From NCBI GenBank assembly GCA_016708765.1, contig JADJFD010000008.1:1-62708 (forward strand): 62,708 nt of DNA. Reading direction: 5' to 3'. Below are positions 21,604 through 29,870 of the stretch, in pieces; positions within the stretch are counted from its first letter, which is position 1; each line of letters begins with the position of its first letter. The position numbers were made by a program, and so were the translations under genes. The stretch is from Chitinophagaceae bacterium (lineage in GTDB: Bacteria > Bacteroidota > Bacteroidia > Chitinophagales > Chitinophagaceae). The notes beneath the pieces were generated by a model. The model saw nothing but the letters and a program-made list of their open reading frames with translations. It ran no database searches and was not told where the DNA came from.

Positions 21604-21619
21604 AAATGAAAATGTGCGT

Positions 21620-21922
21620 ATGGAAAAGAATGTATCAGTACCAATTTTAATCCCTTTTGAGCCTGCGGAGTTTTGGGAGCAAATTAGGTTAATAATTAGA
21701 GAGGAAGTGACCAGAAATCAAAAAGAAGTGCCTCCAATAACTTCCCTGGAGACTCCAGGCCTCACGGAAAAGCCTTTATATAAAATTCAGAAATCTGCTC
21801 CCTTTTAAGGTAACTAAACCGACCATTTACGATTGGATAAAACACGGCAAACTGAAAAGGGTAAAAATAAGGTCAAGGGTTTACTTCTAGGCAGCGATAT
21901 CAGGCAGTTAATGCAGGCCTAG
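21620..21922 (+). pseudogene. Excisionase-like helix-turn-helix protein, frameshifted
   Basis: ATG 21620 starts a polar N-terminus ending L-Y-K-I-Q-K-S-A-P-F. After a slip near 21805, the sequence reads V-T-K-P-T-I-Y-D-W-I-K-H-G-K-L-K-R-V-K-I, the MerR-like helix-turn-helix of excisionase-family DNA-binding proteins. A second slip near 21888 leads to G-S-D-I-R-Q-L-M-Q-A and TAG at 21922. Such proteins bind att sites and direct excision. Its place as the last gene before tRNA-Asp fits that role, although no integrase is visible here. Confidence 0.6.
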
Positions 21923-22109
21923 GTTTTTTCCAAAGCAGTAAAAAAGTCACTGCTTTTTGCTGAATAGAGTTAGCCCAACAACCCCGAGTTCATTGAAAAT
22001 GGAAATATCGTACCTTTATAAAGTCAACGAGTCAATTAGAATAAAGTCTAGTAAAATAAGGTAAGATTTAGGGCCGCTTTGCTTTTTTATAGAATAAAAA
22101 ATAGAATAA

Positions 22110-22141
22110 AAAAAGCAAAACCCGCTACCAGAGCGGGTTTT
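22110..22141 (-). terminator. Intrinsic terminator of tRNA-Asp
   Basis: A perfect 10-bp stem (aaaacccgct with agcgggtttt, loop 22127-22131) is followed on the minus strand by GC and seven Ts. It begins 14 bases after the tRNA 3' end. Confidence 0.8.
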
Positions 22142-22154
22142 AACCAAATTAAAG

Positions 22155-22228
22155 CGGACCGGACGGGACTCGAACCCGCGACCTCCGCCGTGACAGGGCG
22201 GCATTCTAACCAACTGAACTACCGATCC
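22155..22228 (-). tRNA. tRNA-Asp(GTC)
   Basis: On the minus strand the acceptor GGATCGG pairs with CCGGTCC (one G-T pair), with discriminator G at 22155. The D arm is AGTTCAGTTGGTTAGAAT. The anticodon loop CTGTCAC gives anticodon GTC. The T arm contains GGTTCGAGTCC. CCA is not encoded. The 3' end faces the conjugative element, and tRNA 3' ends are frequent ICE integration targets. Confidence 0.95.
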
Positions 22229-22399
22229 AACTCCTTTGAATGATTCGTAACCCGAGCCATTTTTCAGGACGGCAAAGATAGCCCGGCAATCTTTTTCAGC
22301 CAAATGTTTTTATATTATTTATCCACTGACAATCAACCTTTCCGGAGAAAATTCGGCATTATCATTTAATCCTTAATTTAGCCCCACATTTTATAGCAT

Positions 22400-23371
22400 A
22401 TGCCCACCGACGCAAACAGACAATTTCTGGATTTTGAAAGGCCTATTAAAGACCTTATTGATGAGATAGCCAGCATGAAAACACGGCAGGAAAAGACCAA
22501 GCTGGATCTAAGCGACACAATACAGAAATTAGAGCAAGGAATACTTGCTAAACGTAAAGAAATTACTGAAAATCTCAGCAGTTGGCAACGAGTTCAATTA
22601 AGTCGCCATCCAGATAGGCCTTATACCACAAGGTATATTCTTAAAATGACAGAAAACTTTGTTGAATTGTTTGGTGATAGAAATGTAAAAGATGATAAGG
22701 CCATGATTGGGGGCTTTGCCAGCCTTGATGGAGAAACGGTAATGATCATCGGACAACAAAAAGGTATCAATACCAAAATGCGACAGCACCGAAATTTTGG
22801 TATGGCTAATCCAGAAGGATATAGAAAGGCTTTGCGATTAATGAAACTGGCAGAAAAATTTAATAAACCCGTTATTACTTTAATAGATACACCCGGCGCA
22901 TTTCCCGGATTAGAAGCAGAAGAAAGAGGACAAGGCGAAGCCATAGCAAGAAACATATATGAAATGATAAGGCTGAAAGTGCCTGTTATATGTGTCATCA
23001 TTGGCGAAGGAGCTAGCGGCGGTGCATTAGGAATAGGAGTAGGCGATAGAGTATATATGATGGAGAATACATGGTACACTGTTATCTCTCCCGAAAGTTG
23101 TTCGTCTATTCTTTGGCGTACCTGGGACAAAAAAGAAATCGCTGCCGAACAATTAAAATTGACTGCAGATAAAATGCTTGGCTTTGGCTTAATTGATGGC
23201 ATTATTCCCGAACCTGTTGGTGGTGCACATTGGGATTATGATGAGTCAGCAAGTATTTTAAAAGCTCATCTTGTTAAAGTGTTGAAAGAGCTCAAGCCAA
23301 TGCCTGCAGAGCAAAGAGTAAGCGATAGAATAGAAAAGTTTGGTAAAATGGGTTTCTGGGAAGAAGTGTAG
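22400..23371 (+). CDS. accA: Acetyl-CoA carboxylase carboxyltransferase subunit alpha
   Basis: This 323-residue protein is the normal length for AccA. It contains the N-terminal coiled region and the crotonase-fold carboxyltransferase core with D-T-P-G-A-F-P-G-L-E-A-E-E-R-G-Q and an oxyanion-hole stretch IGEGASGGALGIGVGD around residues 200-215. It transfers carboxyl from biotin to acetyl-CoA, the first committed step of fatty acid synthesis. accB and accC lie 14 kb away in this window; the beta subunit gene is not present. The gene is intact and single. Confidence 0.95.
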   Translation: MPTDANRQFLDFERPIKDLIDEIASMKTRQEKTKLDLSDTIQKLEQGILAKRKEITENLSSWQRVQLSRHPDRPYTTRYILKMTENFVELFGDRNVKDDKAMIGGFASLDGETVMIIGQQKGINTKMRQHRNFGMANPEGYRKALRLMKLAEKFNKPVITLIDTPGAFPGLEAEERGQGEAIARNIYEMIRLKVPVICVIIGEGASGGALGIGVGDRVYMMENTWYTVISPESCSSILWRTWDKKEIAAEQLKLTADKMLGFGLIDGIIPEPVGGAHWDYDESASILKAHLVKVLKELKPMPAEQRVSDRIEKFGKMGFWEEV

Positions 23372-23441
23372 AAGAATCTTCGAGTAGTTAGTTGCGAGTT
23401 ACGAGAATTGAAATTTATTGGCCCAGCAGTAGTACTACTAT

Positions 23442-23487
23442 CATCGTCTGTTGCACAGTTTACCCTGAGAAAGGAAGGGCACACTTC
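23442..23487. repeat. Dispersed repeat family R, copy 1
   Basis: This 46-base segment in the accA-dapA gap matches 34335-34380 (reverse complement) at 40 of 46 positions. It contains the identical core TTGCACAGTTTACCCTGAG. The flank GTACTACTATC upstream and ATCATTATTCAGC downstream recur in copy 3 at 55374-55429. Confidence 0.7.
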
Positions 23488-23552
23488 ATCGTTCAGATCA
23501 TTATTCAGCTTTTTTAATTATTAATTGCTAATTTTTAATTCTTATTTATACA

Positions 23553-24431
23553 ATGTCACTTCGGAAAAAATTCACTGGTACAGGTATAGCCATCGTAACT
23601 CCTTTTCATGCAGACGGAAAAATTGATTGGGAGAGTTTTGCCAATCTTATCGAGTTCTGGATAAAAGGAAAAGTGGAATACCTTGTTGCAATAGGAACTA
23701 CTGGTGAAAGTGCAACCATTCATGGTGCAGAAAAGCAAGAAGTTTTTTCCTTTGTGCAAAATGTAGTTGCTGGAAGAGTGCCATTAGTTGCAGCTATAGG
23801 TGGAGGCGACACAAACGAAGTATTAGGATGGTTTAAACAATTTGATTTAACAGGATATGATGCAATTCTTTCTGTTAGCCCTGCTTACAACAAACCAAAT
23901 CAAGAAGGAATTTTTCAACATTATAAAGCGTTGGATAAAGCAACACAGTTGCCAATTATCATGTACAATGTTCCCAGTCGTACAGGGCAAAATGTATCTG
24001 GTGAAACAACAATTAGAATAGCTAACGAGTGTAAAAACATTTTTGCCACCAAAGAAGCTTGTGGCAATTTTGACCAGATCAATTATATTATCAAAAACAA
24101 ACCGGCTGATTTTATGGTAATCAGTGGTGATGATCCGATTACCTTGCCCATGATTGCCTGCGGAGCAGAAGGATTGATCTCTGTTGTTGCCAATGCCTAT
24201 CCGGAAGATTATTCCAATATGGTTCGCCTTTGCATTGCCGGAAAATTTGACGAAGCAAAGTCCATACATTATAAATACACTGATATTATTACTTCTATGT
24301 TTGCCGAAGGCAGCCCAAGTGGCGTAAAAGCTTATTTAAGTGAAATGGGACTTTGCAAAAATACTTTCCGATTACCTGTTTGGCCGGTGAGTGAAGGACA
24401 TTATGAGAAGATTAAAGGATTGATGAAATGA
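23553..24431 (+). CDS. dapA: 4-hydroxy-tetrahydrodipicolinate synthase
   Basis: This 292-residue (beta/alpha)8 aldolase condenses pyruvate with aspartate semialdehyde in the lysine/diaminopimelate pathway. Visible signatures are the pyruvate-binding GTTGES at residues 48-53, the Tyr in MYNVPSRTG, and the Schiff-base lysine in F-A-T-K-E-A near residue 166. Length and start are standard. It is convergent with rnz, with a 27-base gap and no obvious terminator. Confidence 0.95.
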   Translation: MSLRKKFTGTGIAIVTPFHADGKIDWESFANLIEFWIKGKVEYLVAIGTTGESATIHGAEKQEVFSFVQNVVAGRVPLVAAIGGGDTNEVLGWFKQFDLTGYDAILSVSPAYNKPNQEGIFQHYKALDKATQLPIIMYNVPSRTGQNVSGETTIRIANECKNIFATKEACGNFDQINYIIKNKPADFMVISGDDPITLPMIACGAEGLISVVANAYPEDYSNMVRLCIAGKFDEAKSIHYKYTDIITSMFAEGSPSGVKAYLSEMGLCKNTFRLPVWPVSEGHYEKIKGLMK

Positions 24432-24458
24432 ATATAGATTGTATTATTATTTGGTATT

Positions 24459-25362
24459 CTACACCTCAAAGCAAACCCCTTCCAACGCCAATTCCGTATT
24501 CGGAAAAACTTCTCTGGCTTCGGCCTCAAATTCTTCCAATGTATCATACTTACTACTAAAGTGTCCAATCAGTAATTTTTTTACACCGCCTTTTAATGCC
24601 AGTTCAGCCGCTTGTTTTGTAGTAGAATGAAAACGTTCTTCTGCTCTTTCCCGCAGATTATCTAAGTAAGTTGTTTCATGATAAATCAAGTCTGCATCTT
24701 GAATATGTGGAAGTAATGATTCGTCATACTTTGTATCGGCACAGAACACATATTTTTTTCCCAGGTTCTGCAGTTTCTGTTACCAATTCATTTTTGATTA
24801 TAGAACCATCTTTCTTTGTATAATCTTCACCGCTCTTCAAGCGGTCATAAAAGTTAGCAGGTATTTCAAATTCCTTAGCCTTTTCAATGTTTAACTTTCT
24901 TGGTTGTTTCTTTTGCTCAAAGGAAAAGCCATAACATTCAATCCTATGATTAGTGCGAAAACATTTCACCCTCAGCTTTTCATTGTCAACTAATGTAGCG
25001 GCTTCGGTAATATGATGAATATGTAAATCGTAGCAAAGTTTTGTATCAGCGACTTTTAATTGTAGTTCTATTATTTCTTTTAAAGGCGATGGACCAAATA
25101 CATGTAATTCTTGTTGATGGCTTAGTAGACCAAATGAATTCAATAATCCTATCAACCCAAAATAATGATCACCGTGAAGATGCGAAATGAAAATATGTGA
25201 GATTTTGCTCCGGCGTATTTTGTAATTGATTAACTGTATCTGTGTGCCTTCACCACAATCAACGAGATAATTATGCCCATCAATTGTTACAACCTGACTT
25301 GTTGGATGACGGTTAAATGCCGGAACAGCAGAATTATTTCCAAGAATGGTAACAGCAAACAT
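24459..25362 (-). CDS. rnz: Ribonuclease Z, one frameshift
   Basis: This metallo-beta-lactamase-fold endonuclease matures tRNA 3' ends. The Zn motif HLHGDH is at residues 61-66, and the downstream D-T-K-Y and G-H-F-S-S histidine segment lies in the second half. The frame breaks at seven As (minus strand, bases 24751-24757): PGKKI-C-V-L is read where six As would give PGKKYVFCADTKYDES. Joined length is about 300 residues, normal for bacterial RNase Z. An upstream STAS gene reads in the same direction, so the two may be co-transcribed. The break is most simply a sequencing error. Confidence 0.85.
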
Positions 25363-25441
25363 GAAATGGTTGGTGATTTTGGTGTGTTACAGTTTTTAAA
25401 TAGACAGAAATATAAGTAATTCTGCTGCATTATTGCTGGGT

Positions 25442-25822
25442 TCAGTTTTCCTCTTCACTGAAAAATTCTCTTTCAATTTCTTCCATCTGCACAATGTCCC
25501 AAGCTTCGCTTTCGGTAGGCGTCACATTCATTATTTCCAGCAATTCATTTTTATCCAAAAACTCTTCAACAGGCTTTTGTAATTCGCATATTACAAATGA
25601 AGCATTTTTCTCATAATATTTTTGTTGAATATGAACCAGCTTTTCAGCCGCTGCCACATCAATAGAATAAGTATCTTTTAATATCAGAACAAGGTTTTTA
25701 ACGTCATTTTGCAGGTATGGCAACAAACATTCTTCCATTTTATCTGTCATAGTAGCAGAAAGCGATGTTTCAGCAACAGTGATGACATGAAACTTCTCTT
25801 TGGTATCGCATTTGACATTCAT
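25442..25822 (-). CDS. STAS-domain protein (anti-sigma-factor-antagonist-like)
   Basis: This 126-residue protein follows the STAS layout of beta strands alternating with helices: FHVITVAETSLSATMTDKM, then VKNLVLILKDTYSIDVAAAEKLVHI, then A-S-F-V-I-C-E-L. The phosphorylatable serine of SpoIIAA-type proteins would be in D-T-Y-S-I-D-V. The C-terminus is very acidic. It lies 79 bases upstream of rnz on the same strand and may form an operon with it. Its partner kinase and sigma factor are not visible, so its pathway is unknown. Confidence 0.6.
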   Translation of the reverse strand: MNVKCDTKEKFHVITVAETSLSATMTDKMEECLLPYLQNDVKNLVLILKDTYSIDVAAAEKLVHIQQKYYEKNASFVICELQKPVEEFLDKNELLEIMNVTPTESEAWDIVQMEEIEREFFSEEEN

Positions 25823-25977
25823 AGTTCTTAAATTAGGTATTATAAATCCTGAATGACCGGAAAGCTGCTAAATTGGCTCGCCATTAGCAACTAAAATTAT
25901 CAACATTGCGTTTATAAGTACGGTAAAACAGGAACCAAATTTATTCGTTAATATTGTATCACAACTAATTATCTAAA

Positions 25978-28506
25978 ATGGATAATAATTTTTCAACACA
26001 AGTAAAAGAGATTATTTCTTTCAGCAGAGAAGAAGCATTAAGGCTTGGTAACGACTTTATCGGCACCGAACATTTACTGCTTGGCCTTATCCGTGAAGGT
26101 GATAATACAGCTGTCCGCATCTTAAAAAGCTTTAATATCGATTTGTATGAACTACGAAAGGAGATTGAATTAGCCGTTAAGGACAAGACAGGTAAGAATA
26201 TTGCAAACATCAATAGTCTGCCACTTACCAAGCAGGCAGAAAAAGTTATAAGAGTTACTGTTCTTGAGGCAAAGGCATTAAAAAGTGCAACGGTAGAAAC
26301 AGAGCACCTCATGCTTTCTATTTTAAAGAACAAAGAAAATATTGCTACACAAATCTTAAATCAATTTGACGTGGATTACGATTTATTCAGACAAGAACTG
26401 GGCATCGTAAAATCAAACGATCCCCGTGCAGAATTTCAGGATGAGAATGAAGATGACTTTGATGAAGAAAAAAAATATTCTCAATCGAAAGGCAGTAAAC
26501 AAAGTGGTAATGCCAAAAGCAAAACTCCTGTGCTTGATAATTTTGGCCGTGACATAACAAAGATGGCTGAGTTGGGCGCATTAGACCCAATCGTTGGCCG
26601 TGAATCAGAGATTGAAAGAGTCTCACAAATTCTTTCCCGTAGAAAAAAGAATAACCCAATCTTAATTGGTGAACCAGGCGTTGGTAAAACTGCCATTGTG
26701 GAAGGATTAGCACTTCGTATCGTACAAAGAAAAGTTTCAAGAGTTTTATTTGATAAAAGAGTTGTGTCACTTGACTTGGCAGCATTAGTAGCCGGTACTA
26801 AATACCGTGGTCAATTTGAAGAAAGGATGAAAGCCATCATGAATGAGCTGGAGAAAAACAGAGATGTTATTTTGTTCATTGATGAAATGCATACGATTGT
26901 TGGTGCCGGTGGCGCCAGTGGCTCGTTGGATGCTAGTAATATCTTCAAACCTGCCTTGGCAAGAGGAGAATTACAATGTATTGGTGCATCAACTTTGGAT
27001 GAGTACAGAATGTATATTGAAAAAGATGGTGCATTAGACCGTCGTTTTCAAAAAGTAATGGTTGATCCTCCAAGTGTGGATGATACTATTAAGATTTTGA
27101 ACAATATCAAATCGAAATATGAAGACTTTCATAATGTAAATTATGATCAGGAAGCAATTGATGCTTGTGTAAAATTGAGTGATCGTTATGTAACAGACAG
27201 ACTACTTCCCGATAAGGCGATTGATGTAATGGATGAAGTGGGAGCAAGAGTTCATTTAAAAAACATCAACGTTCCGCAGAACATTGTTGACCTTGAAGGT
27301 AAAATTGAAGATGTAAAGAACGAAAAGAATAAAGTGGTGAAGAGTCAGAAGTTTGAAGAAGCGGCTTCACTTCGTGATACTGAAAAAAGATTACAGGAAG
27401 ATCTGGAGAAAGCAAAAAATGTTTGGGAAGAAGAAAGTAAACACAAACGTTTCCCGATTGGCGAGGAAGATATAGCGGAAGTAGTGAGTATGATGACAGG
27501 AATACCTGTAAGAAGAATGGTGGAGGCTGAAACAGAGAAACTGAAAAAGATGACGGAGGATATGAAGGGAATGGTAATTGGTCAGGATGAAGCGATTGCT
27601 AAAGTAGTAAAAGCTATACAACGGAACAGGGTAGGATTAAAAGATCCGAAGAAACCGATTGGTACATTTATTTTTCTTGGCCCTACGGGTGTTGGTAAAA
27701 CAGAGTTAGCAAGAGCTTTGTCAAGACAGATGTTCGAATCCGAAGATTCGTTAATCAGAATTGATATGAGTGAATACATGGAAAAATTCACTGTGAGCCG
27801 TTTGATTGGTGCACCTCCAGGTTATGTAGGTTATGAAGAAGGCGGTCAGCTTACAGAAAGAGTACGTCGCAAACCATATAGTGTAATTCTTTTGGATGAA
27901 ATTGAAAAAGCTCACCCGGATATTTATAATATTTTATTACAAGTGTTGGATGATGGGCAATTAACTGATGGCTTGGGAAGAAAAGTTGATTTCAAGAACA
28001 CCTTAATTATTATGACATCTAATATTGGTGTTCGTCAATTAAAAGATTTTGGTTCAGGTGTTGGTTTTGCCACAGCTGCGAAAGTTGAGAATCAGGACGA
28101 AGAGAATAAAGCGGTAATTGAAAAGGCTTTAAAGAAAACTTTCTCGCCTGAGTTTTTAAACAGAATTGATGATGTTGTAATATTCAACAGTCTTTCAAAA
28201 GAAAATATCTTCAACATTATTGATATTTTGATGAAAGGTGTAATGAAGCGTTTGGTGAACCTTGGATTCAGCCTTGAGTTAACAGCCAATGCAAAAGACT
28301 TTTTGGCTGACAAAGGTTACGATGTTCAGTTTGGAGCAAGGCCATTGCACAGAGCCATTCAGAAATACCTGGAAGATCCATTAGCAGAAGAAATACTTAA
28401 TAGAAATGTAAAAGCTGGGGATGTTTTAATTGCTGATACTGACGAAGAAAAGACAAAGCTTTCCTTCACATTCAAAGAAAAATCAGGCGAGAAGTCGAAA
28501 GCTTAA
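25978..28506 (+). CDS. clpC: ATP-dependent Clp protease ATP-binding subunit ClpC
   Basis: This 842-residue class I Clp/Hsp100 unfoldase has an N-terminal repeat domain (about 1-145), a first AAA+ module with Walker A GEPGVGKT near residue 231, then VILFIDEMHTIVGAGGA, and a UVR/middle-domain region (about 430-480, KFEEAASLRDTEKRL). The second AAA+ module has GPTGVGKTELARAL near 568. A GVGF tripeptide-loop motif downstream is the ClpP-docking loop, so this is a proteolytic partner of ClpP rather than ClpB. It is unbroken over 2.5 kb. Confidence 0.95.
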   Translation: MDNNFSTQVKEIISFSREEALRLGNDFIGTEHLLLGLIREGDNTAVRILKSFNIDLYELRKEIELAVKDKTGKNIANINSLPLTKQAEKVIRVTVLEAKALKSATVETEHLMLSILKNKENIATQILNQFDVDYDLFRQELGIVKSNDPRAEFQDENEDDFDEEKKYSQSKGSKQSGNAKSKTPVLDNFGRDITKMAELGALDPIVGRESEIERVSQILSRRKKNNPILIGEPGVGKTAIVEGLALRIVQRKVSRVLFDKRVVSLDLAALVAGTKYRGQFEERMKAIMNELEKNRDVILFIDEMHTIVGAGGASGSLDASNIFKPALARGELQCIGASTLDEYRMYIEKDGALDRRFQKVMVDPPSVDDTIKILNNIKSKYEDFHNVNYDQEAIDACVKLSDRYVTDRLLPDKAIDVMDEVGARVHLKNINVPQNIVDLEGKIEDVKNEKNKVVKSQKFEEAASLRDTEKRLQEDLEKAKNVWEEESKHKRFPIGEEDIAEVVSMMTGIPVRRMVEAETEKLKKMTEDMKGMVIGQDEAIAKVVKAIQRNRVGLKDPKKPIGTFIFLGPTGVGKTELARALSRQMFESEDSLIRIDMSEYMEKFTVSRLIGAPPGYVGYEEGGQLTERVRRKPYSVILLDEIEKAHPDIYNILLQVLDDGQLTDGLGRKVDFKNTLIIMTSNIGVRQLKDFGSGVGFATAAKVENQDEENKAVIEKALKKTFSPEFLNRIDDVVIFNSLSKENIFNIIDILMKGVMKRLVNLGFSLELTANAKDFLADKGYDVQFGARPLHRAIQKYLEDPLAEEILNRNVKAGDVLIADTDEEKTKLSFTFKEKSGEKSKA

Positions 28507-28511
28507 AATTT

Positions 28512-28603
28512 TTGTTGCCGGTAAGTCGGTAAGACGATAAGAAAATAATGATGATGAATCAATATTTCCCGTCTTCCCGCCTTACCGGCATTTTTTTTCT
28601 TTG
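28512..28603. repeat. Palindromic repeat element, copy A (also candidate clpC terminator)
   Basis: The ends GCCGGTAAG (28517-28525) and CTTACCGGC (28581-28589) are perfect inverted repeats, and eight Ts follow. The interior carries a 40-base block found again at 28.72 kb with one mismatch. The hairpin and T tract directly after clpC could terminate its transcript. Confidence 0.65.
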
Positions 28604-28680
28604 TATTTTCCTGTCTTCTGCATGGGACACCCAAACGAAAACAAAGAATGCTAAAAATTAGATGAATCGGCCCCAAATTA

Positions 28681-28792
28681 TTGTTGCCGGTAACCTGCCT
28701 GCCGACAGGCAGGGACGGTAAGGCGATAAGAAAATAGTGATGATGAATCAATATTTCCCGTCTTATTTTCTTCCCGGCATTTTTTTTCTTTG
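28681..28792. repeat. Palindromic repeat element, copy B with nested palindrome
   Basis: This has the same start (TTGTTGCCGG), interior block and T-rich end as copy A. In this copy a perfect 20-base palindrome (28694-28713, stem CCTGCCTG, loop CCGA) sits just after GCCGGTAA. The end GCCGG/CCGGC pairing is retained. Confidence 0.65.
28694..28713. repeat. Short palindromic repeat, copy 2 (perfect)
   Basis: CCTGCCTG-CCGA-CAGGCAGG is an 8-bp stem with a 4-base loop nested in repeat copy B. Its reverse complement matches the copy at 4192-4211 at 18 of 20 positions. Confidence 0.6.
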
Positions 28793-28821
28793 CTTTTTAA
28801 GGCGTCTTATTTCTACTTTTG
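28789..28821 (+). promoter_or_regulatory. Bacteroidota-type promoter of cmk
   Basis: TTTG at 28789-28792 and TACTTTTG at 28814-28821 match the -33 and -7 elements (TTTG and TAnnTTTG), separated by 21 bases. The predicted transcript start is only a few bases before ATG 28832, so the mRNA would be almost leaderless. The -33 box falls in the end of repeat copy B. Confidence 0.5.
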
Positions 28822-28831
28822 CTATTCAAGA

Positions 28832-29512
28832 ATGGCAAAGAAAATTGTAATAACCATTGATGGCTGGTCTAGCTGCGGTAAAAGCACTTTGGCAAAACAA
28901 CTGGCAAAAGAACTTGGCTATGTGTATGTAGACAGCGGCGCTATGTACAGAGCCATCACTTTATTTTTTCTTAGAACTAATGTTGATCTGGCAAGTAAAA
29001 AAGAAATTAAAGAAGCATTACAAAATATCAGTTTAGAATTTATTTTTAATAGCACAAGTGGTAACAGCGAAATATACCTGAACAGCGAAAATGTTGAATA
29101 TCTTATCAGAGATATGTTTATTGCTGAAAAGGTAAGTGATGTAGCAGCCATTAAAGAAGTAAGAGAATTTGCCGTAGCTCAACAGCAAAAAATGGGAGCG
29201 AAAAAAGGTATTGTAATGGACGGAAGAGATATTGGTACTGTGGTTTTTCCTAAAGCCGAATTGAAACTATTTATGACTGCCGACAGTGCTATAAGAGTGC
29301 AGCGGCGGTTTAAAGAATTGTACGAGAAAAACCCGAATATCACAATTGAAGAAGTGAAGGATAATCTTGAACTAAGGGATTATATTGACTCAAACAGGGA
29401 AATTAGCCCTCTTCGCCGAGCTGAGGATGCTATAGAGCTTGACAACACTAATCTGTCTGAAAGTCAGCAATTTCTGAAAGCAATTGACATGGCAAAAGAA
29501 AAAATTTATTAA
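28832..29512 (+). CDS. cmk: Cytidylate kinase
   Basis: This 226-residue kinase phosphorylates CMP and dCMP. The P-loop GWSSCGKST is at residues 11-19, followed by DSGAMYRAIT and, in the C-terminal half, MDGRDIGTVVFP and R-R-x-F-K-E-L. I choose ATG 28832 over an in-frame upstream ATG at 28790 because the family begins immediately before the first beta strand (KKIVITIDG) and because the promoter -7 box lies between them. Confidence 0.92.
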   Translation: MAKKIVITIDGWSSCGKSTLAKQLAKELGYVYVDSGAMYRAITLFFLRTNVDLASKKEIKEALQNISLEFIFNSTSGNSEIYLNSENVEYLIRDMFIAEKVSDVAAIKEVREFAVAQQQKMGAKKGIVMDGRDIGTVVFPKAELKLFMTADSAIRVQRRFKELYEKNPNITIEEVKDNLELRDYIDSNREISPLRRAEDAIELDNTNLSESQQFLKAIDMAKEKIY

Positions 29513-29870
29513 ATAAATATATAATTACTTGTATTTAAATAAATCAATTTATAATTTGCATCCCGATTGATATTGTCATTTCATAGAAATTCCTCCCTTT
29601 AGAAAAATTACAAAGACATTATTATTGGTTAAACCTGATTAGCAAAGTTTGAATAATATTCATTCTTTTAGCAAGCCATACACCATCCATCCACTTTCCT
29701 TTTGAAAGATTAGCTTATCCATTATGCTTCTGCAGAACCTGTAGAAATCCCTCCTATTAAATAGCCCAAGTATCCCTTGGAGAGACCTGTAACGCAGGAT
29801 GTAATTACTCATCATAAACGTTGGGCAACCAACTATTCGAAAGCTATTTAATAACATTAAACCAGAGAGC
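29513..29870. other. Intergenic region, 358 bp, no gene seen
   Basis: AT-rich sequence between cmk and the T9SS cargo gene. I see no coding potential, tRNA or strong hairpin. TATAATTTG near 29550 resembles a -7 box but is far from the next start. Confidence 0.5.

Noticed and set aside
24749..24760. Programmed frameshift at the seven-A run in rnz
   Set aside because: A +1 shift would be needed, the run is short for transcriptional slippage, and other genes in the window have the same kind of homopolymer break, so sequencing error is simpler.
28512..28792. CRISPR array
   Set aside because: Only two repeat units of about 100 bp that are themselves palindromic; no regular spacers and no cas genes.
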